Part shown: piece by piece, positions 45,437 through 53,697 of the stretch
Layout of the letters: each line of letters starts with the position of its first letter
How positions within the stretch are numbered: position 1 is the first letter of the stretch
DNA from: Massilia pinisoli
Lineage (GTDB): Bacteria > Pseudomonadota > Gammaproteobacteria > Burkholderiales > Burkholderiaceae_D
NCBI RefSeq assembly: GCF_024753285.1
Contig: NZ_JANUGW010000022.1
Span: 1-64,000, forward strand
Direction of reading: 5' to 3'
DNA: 64,000 bases
Program-made: the position numbers and the translations under genes
The notes under the pieces: model-generated
What the model was told of the DNA's origin: nothing
Databases searched by the model: none
Seen by the model: only the letters and a program-made list of their open reading frames with translations

Positions 45437-45500
45437 GGGTTGCGTGAAGTCTGCGGACCGCGTACGGTCCGGGTGTTTCCCTTGCGCCGCGCTGCGTGTC

Positions 45501-45998
45501 TTATGCTGCCAAGCGGTCCATCAGGCCCATCTCGCTGGATGACATCAGCTTGTCGATGTCGATCAGGATGAGCATGCGTTCGTCGACGGTGCCGAGGCCG
45601 GTCAGGTAATCGGAGTTGAACGCGGAGCCCATCTCCGGCGCCGGCTTGATCTGGTCCGGCGTCAAGGTGGTCACGTCCGACACGCTGTCCACGACCATGC
45701 CCATGATGCGGCCGCCGATGTTCAGGATGATCACGACGGTGAACTGGTCATACGTCGGCGTGCCCAGGTTGAACTTGATGCGCATGTCCACCACGGGGAT
45801 GATGATGCCGCGCAGGTTGATGACGCCCTTGATGAATTCGGGTGCATTGGCGATGCGGGTCACGGTCTCGTAGCCGCGGATCTCCTGCACCTTCAGGATG
45901 TCGATGCCGTATTCCTCGGAGCCGAGGGTGAAGGCGAGGTATTCGCTGCCGCTGCCGTCGTGGGCATCGGTCGGCTTGTTCGTCGGTTGAGTGGACAT
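45501..45998 (-). CDS. cheW: Chemotaxis coupling protein CheW
   Basis: Adaptor that links CheA to chemoreceptors. The 165-residue protein has the CheW fold signatures YLAFTLGSEEYGIDILKVQE, FIKGVINLRGIIIPVVDMR and MGMVVDSVSDV. The usual first 20 residues are polar. It lies between cheA and cheR; no chemoreceptor gene is present between them, so receptors are encoded elsewhere. Confidence 0.96.
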   Translation of the reverse strand: MSTQPTNKPTDAHDGSGSEYLAFTLGSEEYGIDILKVQEIRGYETVTRIANAPEFIKGVINLRGIIIPVVDMRIKFNLGTPTYDQFTVVIILNIGGRIMGMVVDSVSDVTTLTPDQIKPAPEMGSAFNSDYLTGLGTVDERMLILIDIDKLMSSSEMGLMDRLAA

Positions 45999-46037
45999 GT
46001 CGGTTCCTTATCGGAGCAAATGGTACGGTTGATGCAT

Positions 46038-48197
46038 TTAAAAAACGACGGATTCGTCGGACAGCTGGCGTGACGAGCGCAGCAGCGCGCCCACGTCCAG
46101 GATCAGCGCCACGCCGCCATCGCCGAGGATGGTGGCGCCGGAGATGCCGGCCACCTTGCGGTAGTTCGCCTCCAGGTTCTTCACGACGACCTGCTGCTGG
46201 CCGACCAGTTCGTCGACGAACAGCGCGGCCTTGCGGCCTTCCGCCTCGAGGATCACGAGAATGCCCTCGCACGGGTCGGTGATGCGCGGCTCGATGTTGA
46301 ACATCTGGTACAGCGGGATCAACGGCAGGTATTCGCCACGCACCTTCACCACGCGGCCCTGGCCCGCGATCTCCTTGACGTCGGCGCGCGCCGGCTGCAG
46401 CGACTCCACGACGAAGCCCAGCGGCAGGATGTAGATCTCTTCGCCGCTGCGGATCGACATGCCGTCCAGGATGGCCAAGGTCAGGGGCAGCGAGATCAGG
46501 ATCGTCGTCCCGAAGCCGCGCGCGGAACGGATGTCGATGGTGCCGCCCAGCGCCTGGATATTGCGCTTGACGACGTCCATGCCGACACCGCGGCCGGAGA
46601 CGTCCGTAACGACGTCCGCCGTCGAGAAGCCTGGTGCGAAGATCAGCTGCCAGACGTCGGCGTCGCTCATGTTGTCGGACACGGCCAGGCCGTTCTCCTT
46701 GGCCTTGGCGAGGATGCGTTCGCGGTTCAGGCCACCGCCGTCGTCCGCGACTTCGATCACGATGTTGCCGCCCTGGTGCGCGGCGGACAGGAACAGGCGT
46801 CCCGATTCCGACTTGCCGGCGGCCACGCGCGCGGCGGGCAGCTCGATGCCGTGGTCGATCGAGTTGCGCACGAGGTGCGTGAGCGGGTCGACGATGCGCT
46901 CGATCAGGCCCTTGTCCAGTTCCGTCGCGGCGCCGTTCGTGATGAAGTCGACCTTTTTGCCCAGCTTGCCGGCCAGGTCGCGCACCATGCGCGGGAAGCG
47001 CGAGAACACGAAGTCCATCGGCATCATGCGGATCGACATGACGGCCTCCTGCAGGTCGCGCGTGTTGCGCGTCAGCTGCGAGACGGACGCCAGCAGGCGC
47101 TGGTGCACCATCGGATCGAGGCCATCGCTGCGCTGCTCGATCATGGCCTGCGTGATCACGAGTTCGCCCACGAGGTTGATCAGCTGGTCGACCTTCTCGA
47201 TCGACACGCGGATCGACGACGATTCGCCGCCCTGCCCGTGGCCGCCTTCGGCAGTCTTCTTGGCGGCCTTCTTCTCGGCCGCCACTTCGGTGATCTCGAT
47301 CGGTTCCGGCCGCGCCGGGGCCGGTGGCGGCGCCTCGGCCACGATGCCGGCTTCGAGGCGGATCTGTTCGATCGGCTGGAAGAAACCGTAGCCCAGTTCG
47401 TCCTCCGACGGGCCCGTGTCGGCGTCGAGCGGATCGGCGGGGTCGAAGAAGCCGTAGCCCTGCTCTTCCTCGATGCGCGCGCGGTCCGCCGCTTCGCGGG
47501 CACGCTGCTCGGGCGTCAGCGGCGGCGCTTCGAAAATCTTGAGGTCGCTCGGGTCGAGCACGAACGAGCAGATGGCGATGATGTCGTCCAGGCCCTCGTG
47601 CGTCATGATGATCAGCGCCGTGCGGCCCGCGGCGAGCGGCACGACGGACACGCGGCCCAGCAGGCCGAGCTCGTCCACGAGGGCGTCGACGTCGCGCTTG
47701 GCGAGGTCGGGCAGCTCGATCTTGTAGCGGTGTGCGCCTTCGGCGACTTGCTGCTTCTGTTCGGCGTGCAGGAACGACGGCACGGTCGGCTGGTGCGCCG
47801 GCGCGATCACGCCTTCGGACAGGTCGTGCAGCATCATGCGCACGTTCGCGACCGCTTCCTGGTCGACCTCCGCACCGTTGCGGTGGCCGTCGAGCTGCAT
47901 CTTGAGGATGTCCTTGGCCGCCAGGAAGGCGTCCACGTGCTGCGCGGTGAGCGCCATCTCGCCCTTGCGGATGCGGTCGAGCAGGGACTCGAGCACGTGC
48001 GTCACTTCGCTCATGTCGCTCAGGCCGAACGTCGACGCCCCGCCCTTGATCGAATGGGCGGTACGGAAGATCGCGTTCAGGTCTTCCGGATCCGGCGTTG
48101 CGATGTCGACGGCCAGCAGCAGACGCTCCTTCTCGGCGAGCAGCTCTTCCGCTTCGTCGAAAAAGACCTTGTAAAACTGGCTGATGTCGATGGTCAT
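46038..48197 (-). CDS. cheA: Chemotaxis histidine kinase CheA
   Basis: Kinase that phosphorylates CheY and CheB. The 719-residue protein has the Hpt domain with phospho-accepting His48 in RTAHSIKGGA. A CheY-binding P2-like region is followed by an acidic linker (about 220-310). The dimerisation helices follow, then the HATPase domain with N-box LVRNSIDHGIE and G-boxes VADDGGGLNRE and GRGVGMDVVK. A CheW-like P5 domain closes the protein. All domains needed for activity are visible. It follows the CheY-like gene by 64 bp. Confidence 0.97.
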   Translation of the reverse strand: MTIDISQFYKVFFDEAEELLAEKERLLLAVDIATPDPEDLNAIFRTAHSIKGGASTFGLSDMSEVTHVLESLLDRIRKGEMALTAQHVDAFLAAKDILKMQLDGHRNGAEVDQEAVANVRMMLHDLSEGVIAPAHQPTVPSFLHAEQKQQVAEGAHRYKIELPDLAKRDVDALVDELGLLGRVSVVPLAAGRTALIIMTHEGLDDIIAICSFVLDPSDLKIFEAPPLTPEQRAREAADRARIEEEQGYGFFDPADPLDADTGPSEDELGYGFFQPIEQIRLEAGIVAEAPPPAPARPEPIEITEVAAEKKAAKKTAEGGHGQGGESSSIRVSIEKVDQLINLVGELVITQAMIEQRSDGLDPMVHQRLLASVSQLTRNTRDLQEAVMSIRMMPMDFVFSRFPRMVRDLAGKLGKKVDFITNGAATELDKGLIERIVDPLTHLVRNSIDHGIELPAARVAAGKSESGRLFLSAAHQGGNIVIEVADDGGGLNRERILAKAKENGLAVSDNMSDADVWQLIFAPGFSTADVVTDVSGRGVGMDVVKRNIQALGGTIDIRSARGFGTTILISLPLTLAILDGMSIRSGEEIYILPLGFVVESLQPARADVKEIAGQGRVVKVRGEYLPLIPLYQMFNIEPRITDPCEGILVILEAEGRKAALFVDELVGQQQVVVKNLEANYRKVAGISGATILGDGGVALILDVGALLRSSRQLSDESVVF

Positions 48198-48261
48198 GTC
48201 AAATTTCCGTCTGGTGCGATCGGCGTGGCGCCCGGCGGGCGGTGGGCGTCACTTCCGATTC

Positions 48262-48627
48262 TTAGCCGATGACCTTCTTGACCACCTCGATCAGGCGCTG
48301 CGGATCGAACGGCTTCACGAGCCAGCCGTTGGCGCCGGCCGCGCGGCCTTTCGTCTTCATGTCCTCGGACGATTCGGTCGTGAGCATGAGGATCGGCGTC
48401 TTCTGGTAGCCGGGCAGGCCGCGCAGCGACTTGATCAGGGTGAGACCGTCCATCTTCGGCATGTTCTGGTCGGTCAGGACCAGGTCGACGGTCTGCAGCT
48501 TCGCCTTTTCCAGGCCATCCTGTCCGTCGACGGCTTCCACCACCTGGTAGCCGGCGGCCTTCAGGCTGAAAGCCACCATCTGGCGCAGGGAACTGGAATC
48601 GTCGACTGCGAGAATAGTTTTTGCCAT
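48262..48627 (-). CDS. Second CheY-like single-domain response regulator
   Basis: A 121-residue receiver with VDDSSSLRQMV, the phospho-accepting Asp in LVLTDQNMPKMDGL, Thr in LMLTTESS and Lys in WLVKPF. It lacks an output domain. The surface is of the CheY family found upstream of cheA in many betaproteobacterial chemotaxis operons. It may act on the motor, as a phosphate sink, or on another target. It is flanked by the CheZ-like gene, which suggests the pair works together. Confidence 0.93.
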   Translation of the reverse strand: MAKTILAVDDSSSLRQMVAFSLKAAGYQVVEAVDGQDGLEKAKLQTVDLVLTDQNMPKMDGLTLIKSLRGLPGYQKTPILMLTTESSEDMKTKGRAAGANGWLVKPFDPQRLIEVVKKVIG

Positions 48628-48670
48628 CTTTTTGCTCCTGCTGTTTTTTCTGTATGCCGTTGTAGTCAGA

Positions 48671-48710
48671 CGAGGTCAGAGCCCACCCGGAAATTCGGGC
48701 TCCGACCTCG
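48671..48710. repeat. Long inverted repeat between the CheZ-like and CheY-like genes
   Basis: Arms CGAGGTC-A-GAGCCC and GGGCTC-C-GACCTCG (13 of 14 bases paired) enclose ACCCGGAAATTC. There is no U-tract, so it may be an mRNA-stabilising or attenuating hairpin or a mobile REP-like element. Confidence 0.65.
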
Positions 48711-48714
48711 TAGA

Positions 48715-49266
48715 TTAGAATAATTCGACGTCGCCGCTCTCGAGGTGGCGCTGTTCGACCGACTTGCGCAGCATGCTGCGCAGCTCCAGCGACTGGATCG
48801 CCAGCGCCATGCTCACCTTGCCCAGGCGCTCGACGATCTCGTCGCCATCGCTCTCCGGCATGATGTCGTCGCCATGCTCGGACAGCGTCGTCAGGAAATC
48901 GCGCAAGCCCGTCACGCGGCGCAGCGTGCGGTCGAGCAGCTGGCTCGTCATGTCCTGGAACTGCATGCTCGTCACCGCCGCGTTCACGTGGCCCGCGATC
49001 TCGCCCGACATCCCCGTCAGGCAGGCGCTGTCCTCCGCGGTCGGCGCCTGGCCCGCCAGCAGGCGGTTGATCGCTTCCTGGCGCGCATCGACCACGTGGT
49101 GGATCGCCATGAAGCTGCTCGTCAGCTTCTCGACGGCTTCCTCCAGCAACAGCGTCGTCTGAACGAGGTCGGTCTCGACTTCGGACAGGTGGCGCCGGCC
49201 ATGGTCGGACACGCCCGACAAGAGGCGCTTGACGTGTGAGCCGAGAATCTTTTTTCTTGTCGTCAT
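48715..49266 (-). CDS. Second CheZ-like phosphatase homologue
   Basis: A 183-residue helical protein with the DxxxQ phosphatase signature in MQFQDMTSQLLDR (about residues 99-111), the same core as the catalytic helix of CheZ. Long helices precede it (EEAVEKLTSSFMAIHHVVDARQ). The C-terminus is ESGDVELF, unlike the DDLLDSLGF tail of CheZ but close to the CheD tail. I chose the ATG at 49266, which has GGGGGA upstream; a TTG at 49278 is the alternative. It lies between motB and the second CheY-like gene. Confidence 0.8.
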   Translation of the reverse strand: MTTRKKILGSHVKRLLSGVSDHGRRHLSEVETDLVQTTLLLEEAVEKLTSSFMAIHHVVDARQEAINRLLAGQAPTAEDSACLTGMSGEIAGHVNAAVTSMQFQDMTSQLLDRTLRRVTGLRDFLTTLSEHGDDIMPESDGDEIVERLGKVSMALAIQSLELRSMLRKSVEQRHLESGDVELF

Positions 49267-49290
49267 AAAATCCCCCAAACTTCCCGCCCG

Positions 49291-50262
49291 TTATTGTTTC
49301 CCTGCCGGCGTCGCCGCCGGCTGCGCCAATCCACCACCCGTCGCCTCGGCCACGGCCTTCACCGCAGCGTCCGCGCTTTCGCCCGGCACGTCCAGCGGCG
49401 TGCCGTCGTGCAGCACGGCGTCCTCCGTCCGCTTGTTCATCACGAGGATACTGATGCGGCGGTTGATCGGGTTGAACGGATCGGCGCGGTCGAGGTGGAC
49501 GGCCGAGCCGAGGCCCACCACGCGCAGGATTTTCGCATCCGACAGGCCGCCATGCACCAGCTCGCGACGCGAGGCATTGGCGCGGTCGGCCGACAGTTCC
49601 CAGTTCGTGTAGCCCGCCGGCGTCGAATACGGCGTCGAATCCGTATGGCCCGACAGGCCGATGCGGTTCGGCACGTCGTTCAGCACGAGGCCCAGCACAT
49701 CGAGGATGTCGCGGGTGTACGGCTGCAGCTCGGCGCTCGCGGATGCGAACATGGGACGATTCTTTTCGTCGACGATCTGGATGCGCAGGCCTTCGCTCGT
49801 CACGTCCAGCAGCAACTGGTTCTTGTACTTGCGCAGCAGCGGATTGGCGTCGATCGTCTGCTGGATGCGCTGCTTCAGCTGTTCCAGGCGCGTCGCTTCC
49901 TCTTTCTCGAGGGCTTCGCGCGCGGCCTTCAGGTCCATCGATTTCCGGTTCGCTTCGATGTCGCCGTTCTTGACCTGGCCGTTGCGGCGCGTCAGGTCCT
50001 TGCCGCCGCCCTGCAGGATCGAATTGCTGTTGCCTGCGCCCGAGCCGCCCTGCATGGCGACCTTCAGCGGCGTCTTGAAGTATTGTGCGATGCCTTCCAT
50101 GTCGCCCTTCGTCGTCGAGCCGAGCAGCCACATCAGCAGGAAGAACGCCATCATCGCCGTCACGAAGTCGGCGTACGCGATCTTCCAGGCGCCGCCATGA
50201 TGGCCGTGGCCGCCCTTCTTGACGCGCTTGACGATGATGGGCCGCTGGCCTTCGTCAGCCAT
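49291..50262 (-). CDS. motB: Flagellar stator protein MotB
   Basis: Stator subunit that anchors the proton channel to peptidoglycan. The 323-residue protein has a short basic cytoplasmic tail, one membrane helix with the proton-carrying Asp in YADFVTAMMAFFLLMWLL, a plug/linker region, and an OmpA-like peptidoglycan-binding domain with IGLSGHTDSTPY and NRRISILV. A Gly/Ala/Pro tail of about 40 residues follows. motA lies 48 bp upstream. Confidence 0.97.
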   Translation of the reverse strand: MADEGQRPIIVKRVKKGGHGHHGGAWKIAYADFVTAMMAFFLLMWLLGSTTKGDMEGIAQYFKTPLKVAMQGGSGAGNSNSILQGGGKDLTRRNGQVKNGDIEANRKSMDLKAAREALEKEEATRLEQLKQRIQQTIDANPLLRKYKNQLLLDVTSEGLRIQIVDEKNRPMFASASAELQPYTRDILDVLGLVLNDVPNRIGLSGHTDSTPYSTPAGYTNWELSADRANASRRELVHGGLSDAKILRVVGLGSAVHLDRADPFNPINRRISILVMNKRTEDAVLHDGTPLDVPGESADAAVKAVAEATGGGLAQPAATPAGKQ

Positions 50263-50310
50263 GCCGCACTCCCGCGCCGATGTGGATGTGTCGCACCATG
50301 TGTCGCACCG

Positions 50311-51171
50311 TTATTTGCTCTTGGCCTTCTTGATATGGTCCTCGAGTTCCGCGAAGGTCGGGCGCTCCGTCGAGTACAGCACCTTGCGGCCGAATTCGAC
50401 GGCCAGCGCCGGGGCGTAACCGTTCAGGCTGGCCAACAGCGTCACTTTCACGGTCTGGAACATCTTCGTCGACTCCTCCAGCTTCTGTTCGAGCAAGCTG
50501 GACAGCGGACCGACGAAGCCGTACGCCAGCAGGATGCCGAGGAACGTACCGACCAGCGCGTGCGCGATCAGGATGCCCAGCTCGGCCGGCGGCAGGCCCA
50601 CGGATTCCATCGTGTGCACGACGCCCATGACGGCCGCCACGATACCGAATGCCGGCAGGCCATCGCCCAGCTTCGCAATACATTGTGCCGGGACCGCACC
50701 TTCATGATGGTGGGTCTCGATCTCGTTGTCCATCAGGTTCTCGATCTGGAACGCGTCCATGTTGCCCGAAACCATCAAGCGCAGGTAATCGGTGATGAAT
50801 TCGACAATGTGGTGGTCCGCCAGCACGGCCGGGTATTTCGAGAACACGGGGCTCTGCTCTGGGCTCTCGATGTCGCCTTCGATCGACATCAGGCCTTCCT
50901 TGCGCACTTTCGACAGCACGTCGAACAGCAGCGACATCAGCTCCATATACATCTCGCGCGTGTACTTGGAACCTTTGAACAAGGTGGGCAGCGCGGCGAG
51001 GGTCGCCTTCACGGCCTTCGGATTGTTGCCGACGAAGAAGGCGCCGAGCGCGGCGCCGCCGATCATGACGAGTTCCAGCGGCTGCCACAGCGCCGCCAGG
51101 TGACCGCCGTTCATCGCGAAGCCGCCGAACACGGCGGCGAGCACTACAACGTAACCAACAATGACAAACAC
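50311..51171 (-). CDS. motA: Flagellar stator protein MotA
   Basis: Proton-channel stator subunit with four membrane helices and a large cytoplasmic loop that touches FliG. The 286-residue protein begins MFVIVGYVVVLAAVFGGFAM. The loop carries charged segments, and helices 3-4 include PAFGIVAAVMGVVHTMESVG and AHALVGTFLGILLAYGFVGP, with the conserved prolines. A perfect inverted repeat lies 36 bp upstream of the start. Confidence 0.97.
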   Translation of the reverse strand: MFVIVGYVVVLAAVFGGFAMNGGHLAALWQPLELVMIGGAALGAFFVGNNPKAVKATLAALPTLFKGSKYTREMYMELMSLLFDVLSKVRKEGLMSIEGDIESPEQSPVFSKYPAVLADHHIVEFITDYLRLMVSGNMDAFQIENLMDNEIETHHHEGAVPAQCIAKLGDGLPAFGIVAAVMGVVHTMESVGLPPAELGILIAHALVGTFLGILLAYGFVGPLSSLLEQKLEESTKMFQTVKVTLLASLNGYAPALAVEFGRKVLYSTERPTFAELEDHIKKAKSK

Positions 51172-51206
51172 GGGACTCCCGATGCGTGATTCCGGGACTG
51201 GCCCGG

Positions 51207-51232
51207 TTTGGATTCAAGTTGATGAATCCAAA
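51207..51232. promoter_or_regulatory. Perfect inverted repeat in the motA leader
   Basis: Arms TTTGGATTCA and TGAATCCAAA with a 6-base loop, 36 bp before the motA start. It could be an operator for a dimeric regulator or an mRNA hairpin. Confidence 0.6.
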
Positions 51233-51305
51233 GAGAAATATTTACGTAGGGAATTAGATTAGCTTGAGAATGGACCACGGGCAAGTAAAAGTGGCCCGGG
51301 CACCG

Positions 51306-52109
51306 TCAAAATTGCCAAAGATAGAGAATTTTCTTACTGTTAGTCGTCACAATGCGACGGTCGGGCATTCTGCCTGGAATATCGAATTCGTAACTTAACA
51401 GGATGCTACCGGGGCGCATTTCGCTCTCCGCCTTGCGCCACAGCCCTGCCATCGCGGCCGGTGACAGATAGGCGAACACCACGTCATAGTGACCAAAATT
51501 CAACGCTTCGTAATCGCCGAGCAGGAAGCGCGCCCGGCTGCCGGACAGCTTCGCGCGCAGCCGGCTGACGAACCACGGCAGCGGTGCCAGTTCGATACCG
51601 TCCACCCGGGAATCGGGCCGGCGCCGCGCCAGGTCGAGCACGAGCCCGCCCAGGCCGCTGCCCACGTCGGCGATGGCGAGCGGACGGTCCGCCGGCAACG
51701 CGTCCGCGACGGCATCCCACGCGCCGCGCCCGGACGGGTAGTACGGCACCTGGGTGCGGAATGTCGACCAGTACACGAGCAGGAACAGCACGAACAGGAC
51801 GAGGAACACGCTGGGCGGCAGGTCGAACCCGCGCGCCAGCAGTACACCCGACGGGAACACGAGCTCGATCGCGCGCCACCAGACGGCGAGCCCGAGCCAC
51901 CACGCCACGAGCGCGGCCAGGGCGCCCTGGACGAGCGCGACGCCTTCCCACGACATGGGGACGCCCGCACGGGCCAGCAGCCACACGGCGATCAGGGTCA
52001 GGGGAAAGGCGCCGGCCTGCGCGAGCAGCGCGCGCACGGACGGGGCGCCGAAAGCACGACGCGGAGCAGCCCCGCCTGGCCTGCCCCGCGGGGAGAAGAT
52101 ACGGATCAC
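51306..52109 (-). CDS. Membrane-associated SAM-dependent methyltransferase-like protein
   Basis: About 267 residues. The first half has two or three hydrophobic helices (about residues 30-70 and 85-105), and the second half is a class I methyltransferase fold. That half has LAIADVGSGLGGLVLDLA as SAM-binding motif I, an acidic GIEL end of strand 2, and FLLGDYEALNFGHYDVVFAY. The protein ends with PDRRIVTTNSKKILYLWQF. The start is uncertain; I used the GTG at 52109. The frame continues upstream into flhC, and other starts near 52130 would overlap the flhC stop. The location between flhC and motA suggests a motility link, but the substrate is unknown. It may resemble the lysine methyltransferase FAM173-like fold (membrane anchor plus SAM domain); this is inference. 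Confidence 0.7.
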   Translation of the reverse strand: MIRIFSPRGRPGGAAPRRAFGAPSVRALLAQAGAFPLTLIAVWLLARAGVPMSWEGVALVQGALAALVAWWLGLAVWWRAIELVFPSGVLLARGFDLPPSVFLVLFVLFLLVYWSTFRTQVPYYPSGRGAWDAVADALPADRPLAIADVGSGLGGLVLDLARRRPDSRVDGIELAPLPWFVSRLRAKLSGSRARFLLGDYEALNFGHYDVVFAYLSPAAMAGLWRKAESEMRPGSILLSYEFDIPGRMPDRRIVTTNSKKILYLWQF

Positions 52110-52126
52110 GTCGAGGGAAAAACGGC

Positions 52127-52675
52127 TCAGGCGGCGGCCAGCGCGGCGGCGTCCTTGGCTTTGCGGGTCTTGCCTGCGCGCGAAGGCATGTGGCACAGGC
52201 CACACTGGTAATCGTTGTTCAGGTCGAGGGTGTTGACGACGTACTTGCCCTGGCATTTGCCGCACGGTGCCAGCACGAGCATATTGCCCTGGAAGAAGCG
52301 CACGAGGGTCCAGGCACGGGTCAGCGACAGCAGCGGCTCTTCGCCCGGTGCCGGCGGCATCTGTTCCAGATACAGTTTATAAGCCTTCATGACGGCCTCG
52401 ATGCCCGTGGCACCGGCGTACTCGACGAGGAACTTATAGATATTGATGTACAGCGAAGCGTGGATGTTCGGCTGCCACGTCAGGAACCAGTCGGTCGAGA
52501 ACGGCAGCATGCCCTTCGGCGGCGACACGCCCTTCAGTTCCTTGTACAGCTTGATCAAGCGCTCGCGCGACAGGGAGACTTCGCTTTCCAGCAGCTGGAG
52601 ACGGGCACCGAGCTGGATCAGTTCGATGGCGAGCTGGATTTCCTGGGCTTCCGAAACGACGCTTTTCTTGGTCAT
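52127..52675 (-). CDS. flhC: Flagellar transcriptional activator FlhC
   Basis: Partner of FlhD in the FlhD4C2 complex that activates class II flagellar promoters. The 182-residue protein has the helical N-terminal part starting SEAQEIQLAIELIQLGARLQ. Four zinc-ligand Cys lie in CGKC and CGLC (about residues 138-141 and 158-161). The C-terminus ends in a basic Ala-rich tail. It follows flhD by 63 bp. Confidence 0.97.
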   Translation of the reverse strand: MTKKSVVSEAQEIQLAIELIQLGARLQLLESEVSLSRERLIKLYKELKGVSPPKGMLPFSTDWFLTWQPNIHASLYINIYKFLVEYAGATGIEAVMKAYKLYLEQMPPAPGEEPLLSLTRAWTLVRFFQGNMLVLAPCGKCQGKYVVNTLDLNNDYQCGLCHMPSRAGKTRKAKDAAALAAA

Positions 52676-52738
52676 GCTGTTCTCCTGACTTCGCTTGAGT
52701 TCGACTTCGACTTCGACTTCGACTTGCTAAAGGCTTGC

Positions 52739-53056
52739 TTAGGCGATTTCTTCGGCCGGCTGGCCTGCCATCAGGATCGCGGCGTGGGACTGGGCCAGGG
52801 CGCGGTCCTTGCTGTGGCTCGTCAGCATGCCGAGGATGGCGACATCGTCGAAGCGGAAGCGGGCCAGCATCATGTTGCCGCCGGCGAGTTTCAGGATCTG
52901 GGAGTTGCTCATGCCTTCGATCAGGTCGGCGATGTCGGCCGAGATGCCGAGGCGGAAGATTGCGGTGACCTTGTCTGCGCGGATCATCTGCTGTGCCAGC
53001 ATCAGGTAGCTCAGGTTCGCATCACGAATTTCAGCCATCATGTCGTTCGCAGTCAT
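52739..53056 (-). CDS. flhD: Flagellar transcriptional activator FlhD
   Basis: Master regulator subunit of 105 residues with the FlhD helical core EIRDANLSYLMLAQQMIR and ISADIADLIEGMSNSQILKLA. The ATG at 53056 has GGAGAG at good spacing; the frame is open to 53227, but that part has no similarity. It is the first gene of the motility block. Upstream lies a long non-coding region with four tandem repeats. Confidence 0.96.
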   Translation of the reverse strand: MTANDMMAEIRDANLSYLMLAQQMIRADKVTAIFRLGISADIADLIEGMSNSQILKLAGGNMMLARFRFDDVAILGMLTSHSKDRALAQSHAAILMAGQPAEEIA

Positions 53057-53324
53057 TTCATCTCTCCGTTGATCGTATCTGTGAGGCGTTGTGTGTTGCC
53101 GTTGAGATAGATTCTGACTGTGAGGAAACTTTTGGAGAATTGGAGAGTGTCTGTATTTTTCGTCCGGCAAAGACGAACGCGACCCGTAGGAGTTTGTCTG
53201 ACAAACCCTGCCGAATCGTGGGGGCACCCCTATGAAAAGGGGGCAGAAGTGTGATGTGAAACCGGGGCCGTTTCCTGCCCTTTGACGCTGCCAACAACAT
53301 ACTGCTGTGTTGGTTTACGTCAAC

Positions 53325-53620
53325 GGTTTCGGGAACTTTAGGGTTCCTCAAAAAAATTCTTTGTCCCTTAAGCATCCCTACAGAGCCGTTATCGGACGGT
53401 TTTTGCCGAACTTTAGGGTTTCGACAAACTTTTTTCGATCCAGTTCCGGACATCTGAGAGGGTTATCGGACGCGTTTTGCGAAACTTTAGGGTTTCTGCA
53501 AAAAATTTTTTCAAGACCCGATCCCGGTCATCTGAATGGGTTATCGGACGGCTTGCGGGGAACTTTAGGGTCGCATCGAAAAAAAATTTGAAAATTTTTC
53601 GATGGCGCCTTATTGATGCA
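53325..53620. repeat. Four tandem copies of a ~75-bp repeat upstream of flhD
   Basis: AACTTTAGGG recurs at 53334, 53409, 53483 and 53561 (spacing 75, 74 and 78). TTATCGGACG recurs at 53389, 53463 and 53541. Between them the copies share an A/T-rich centre (AAAA..TTTTTTC) and CATCTGA. The array lies about 280-560 bp upstream of flhD and 80-370 bp upstream of the kyn leader ORF. The part between the array and flhD (53057-53324) shows no gene and no clear promoter to my eye. Confidence 0.85.
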
Positions 53621-53638
53621 AAAGCGATAACGTCGGCA

Positions 53639-53669
53639 TTGCCGGCGCTGATGGTTTTCTTGCTACACT
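53639..53669 (+). promoter_or_regulatory. Putative promoter of the kyn transcript
   Basis: TTGCCG (53639-53644), a 19-bp spacer and an extended -10 TGCTACACT (TACACT at 53664-53669). Transcription would begin shortly before GGAGG of the leader ORF. Confidence 0.5.
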
Positions 53670-53697
53670 TCCCGCACCCTACCCTGGAGGAACTCCC

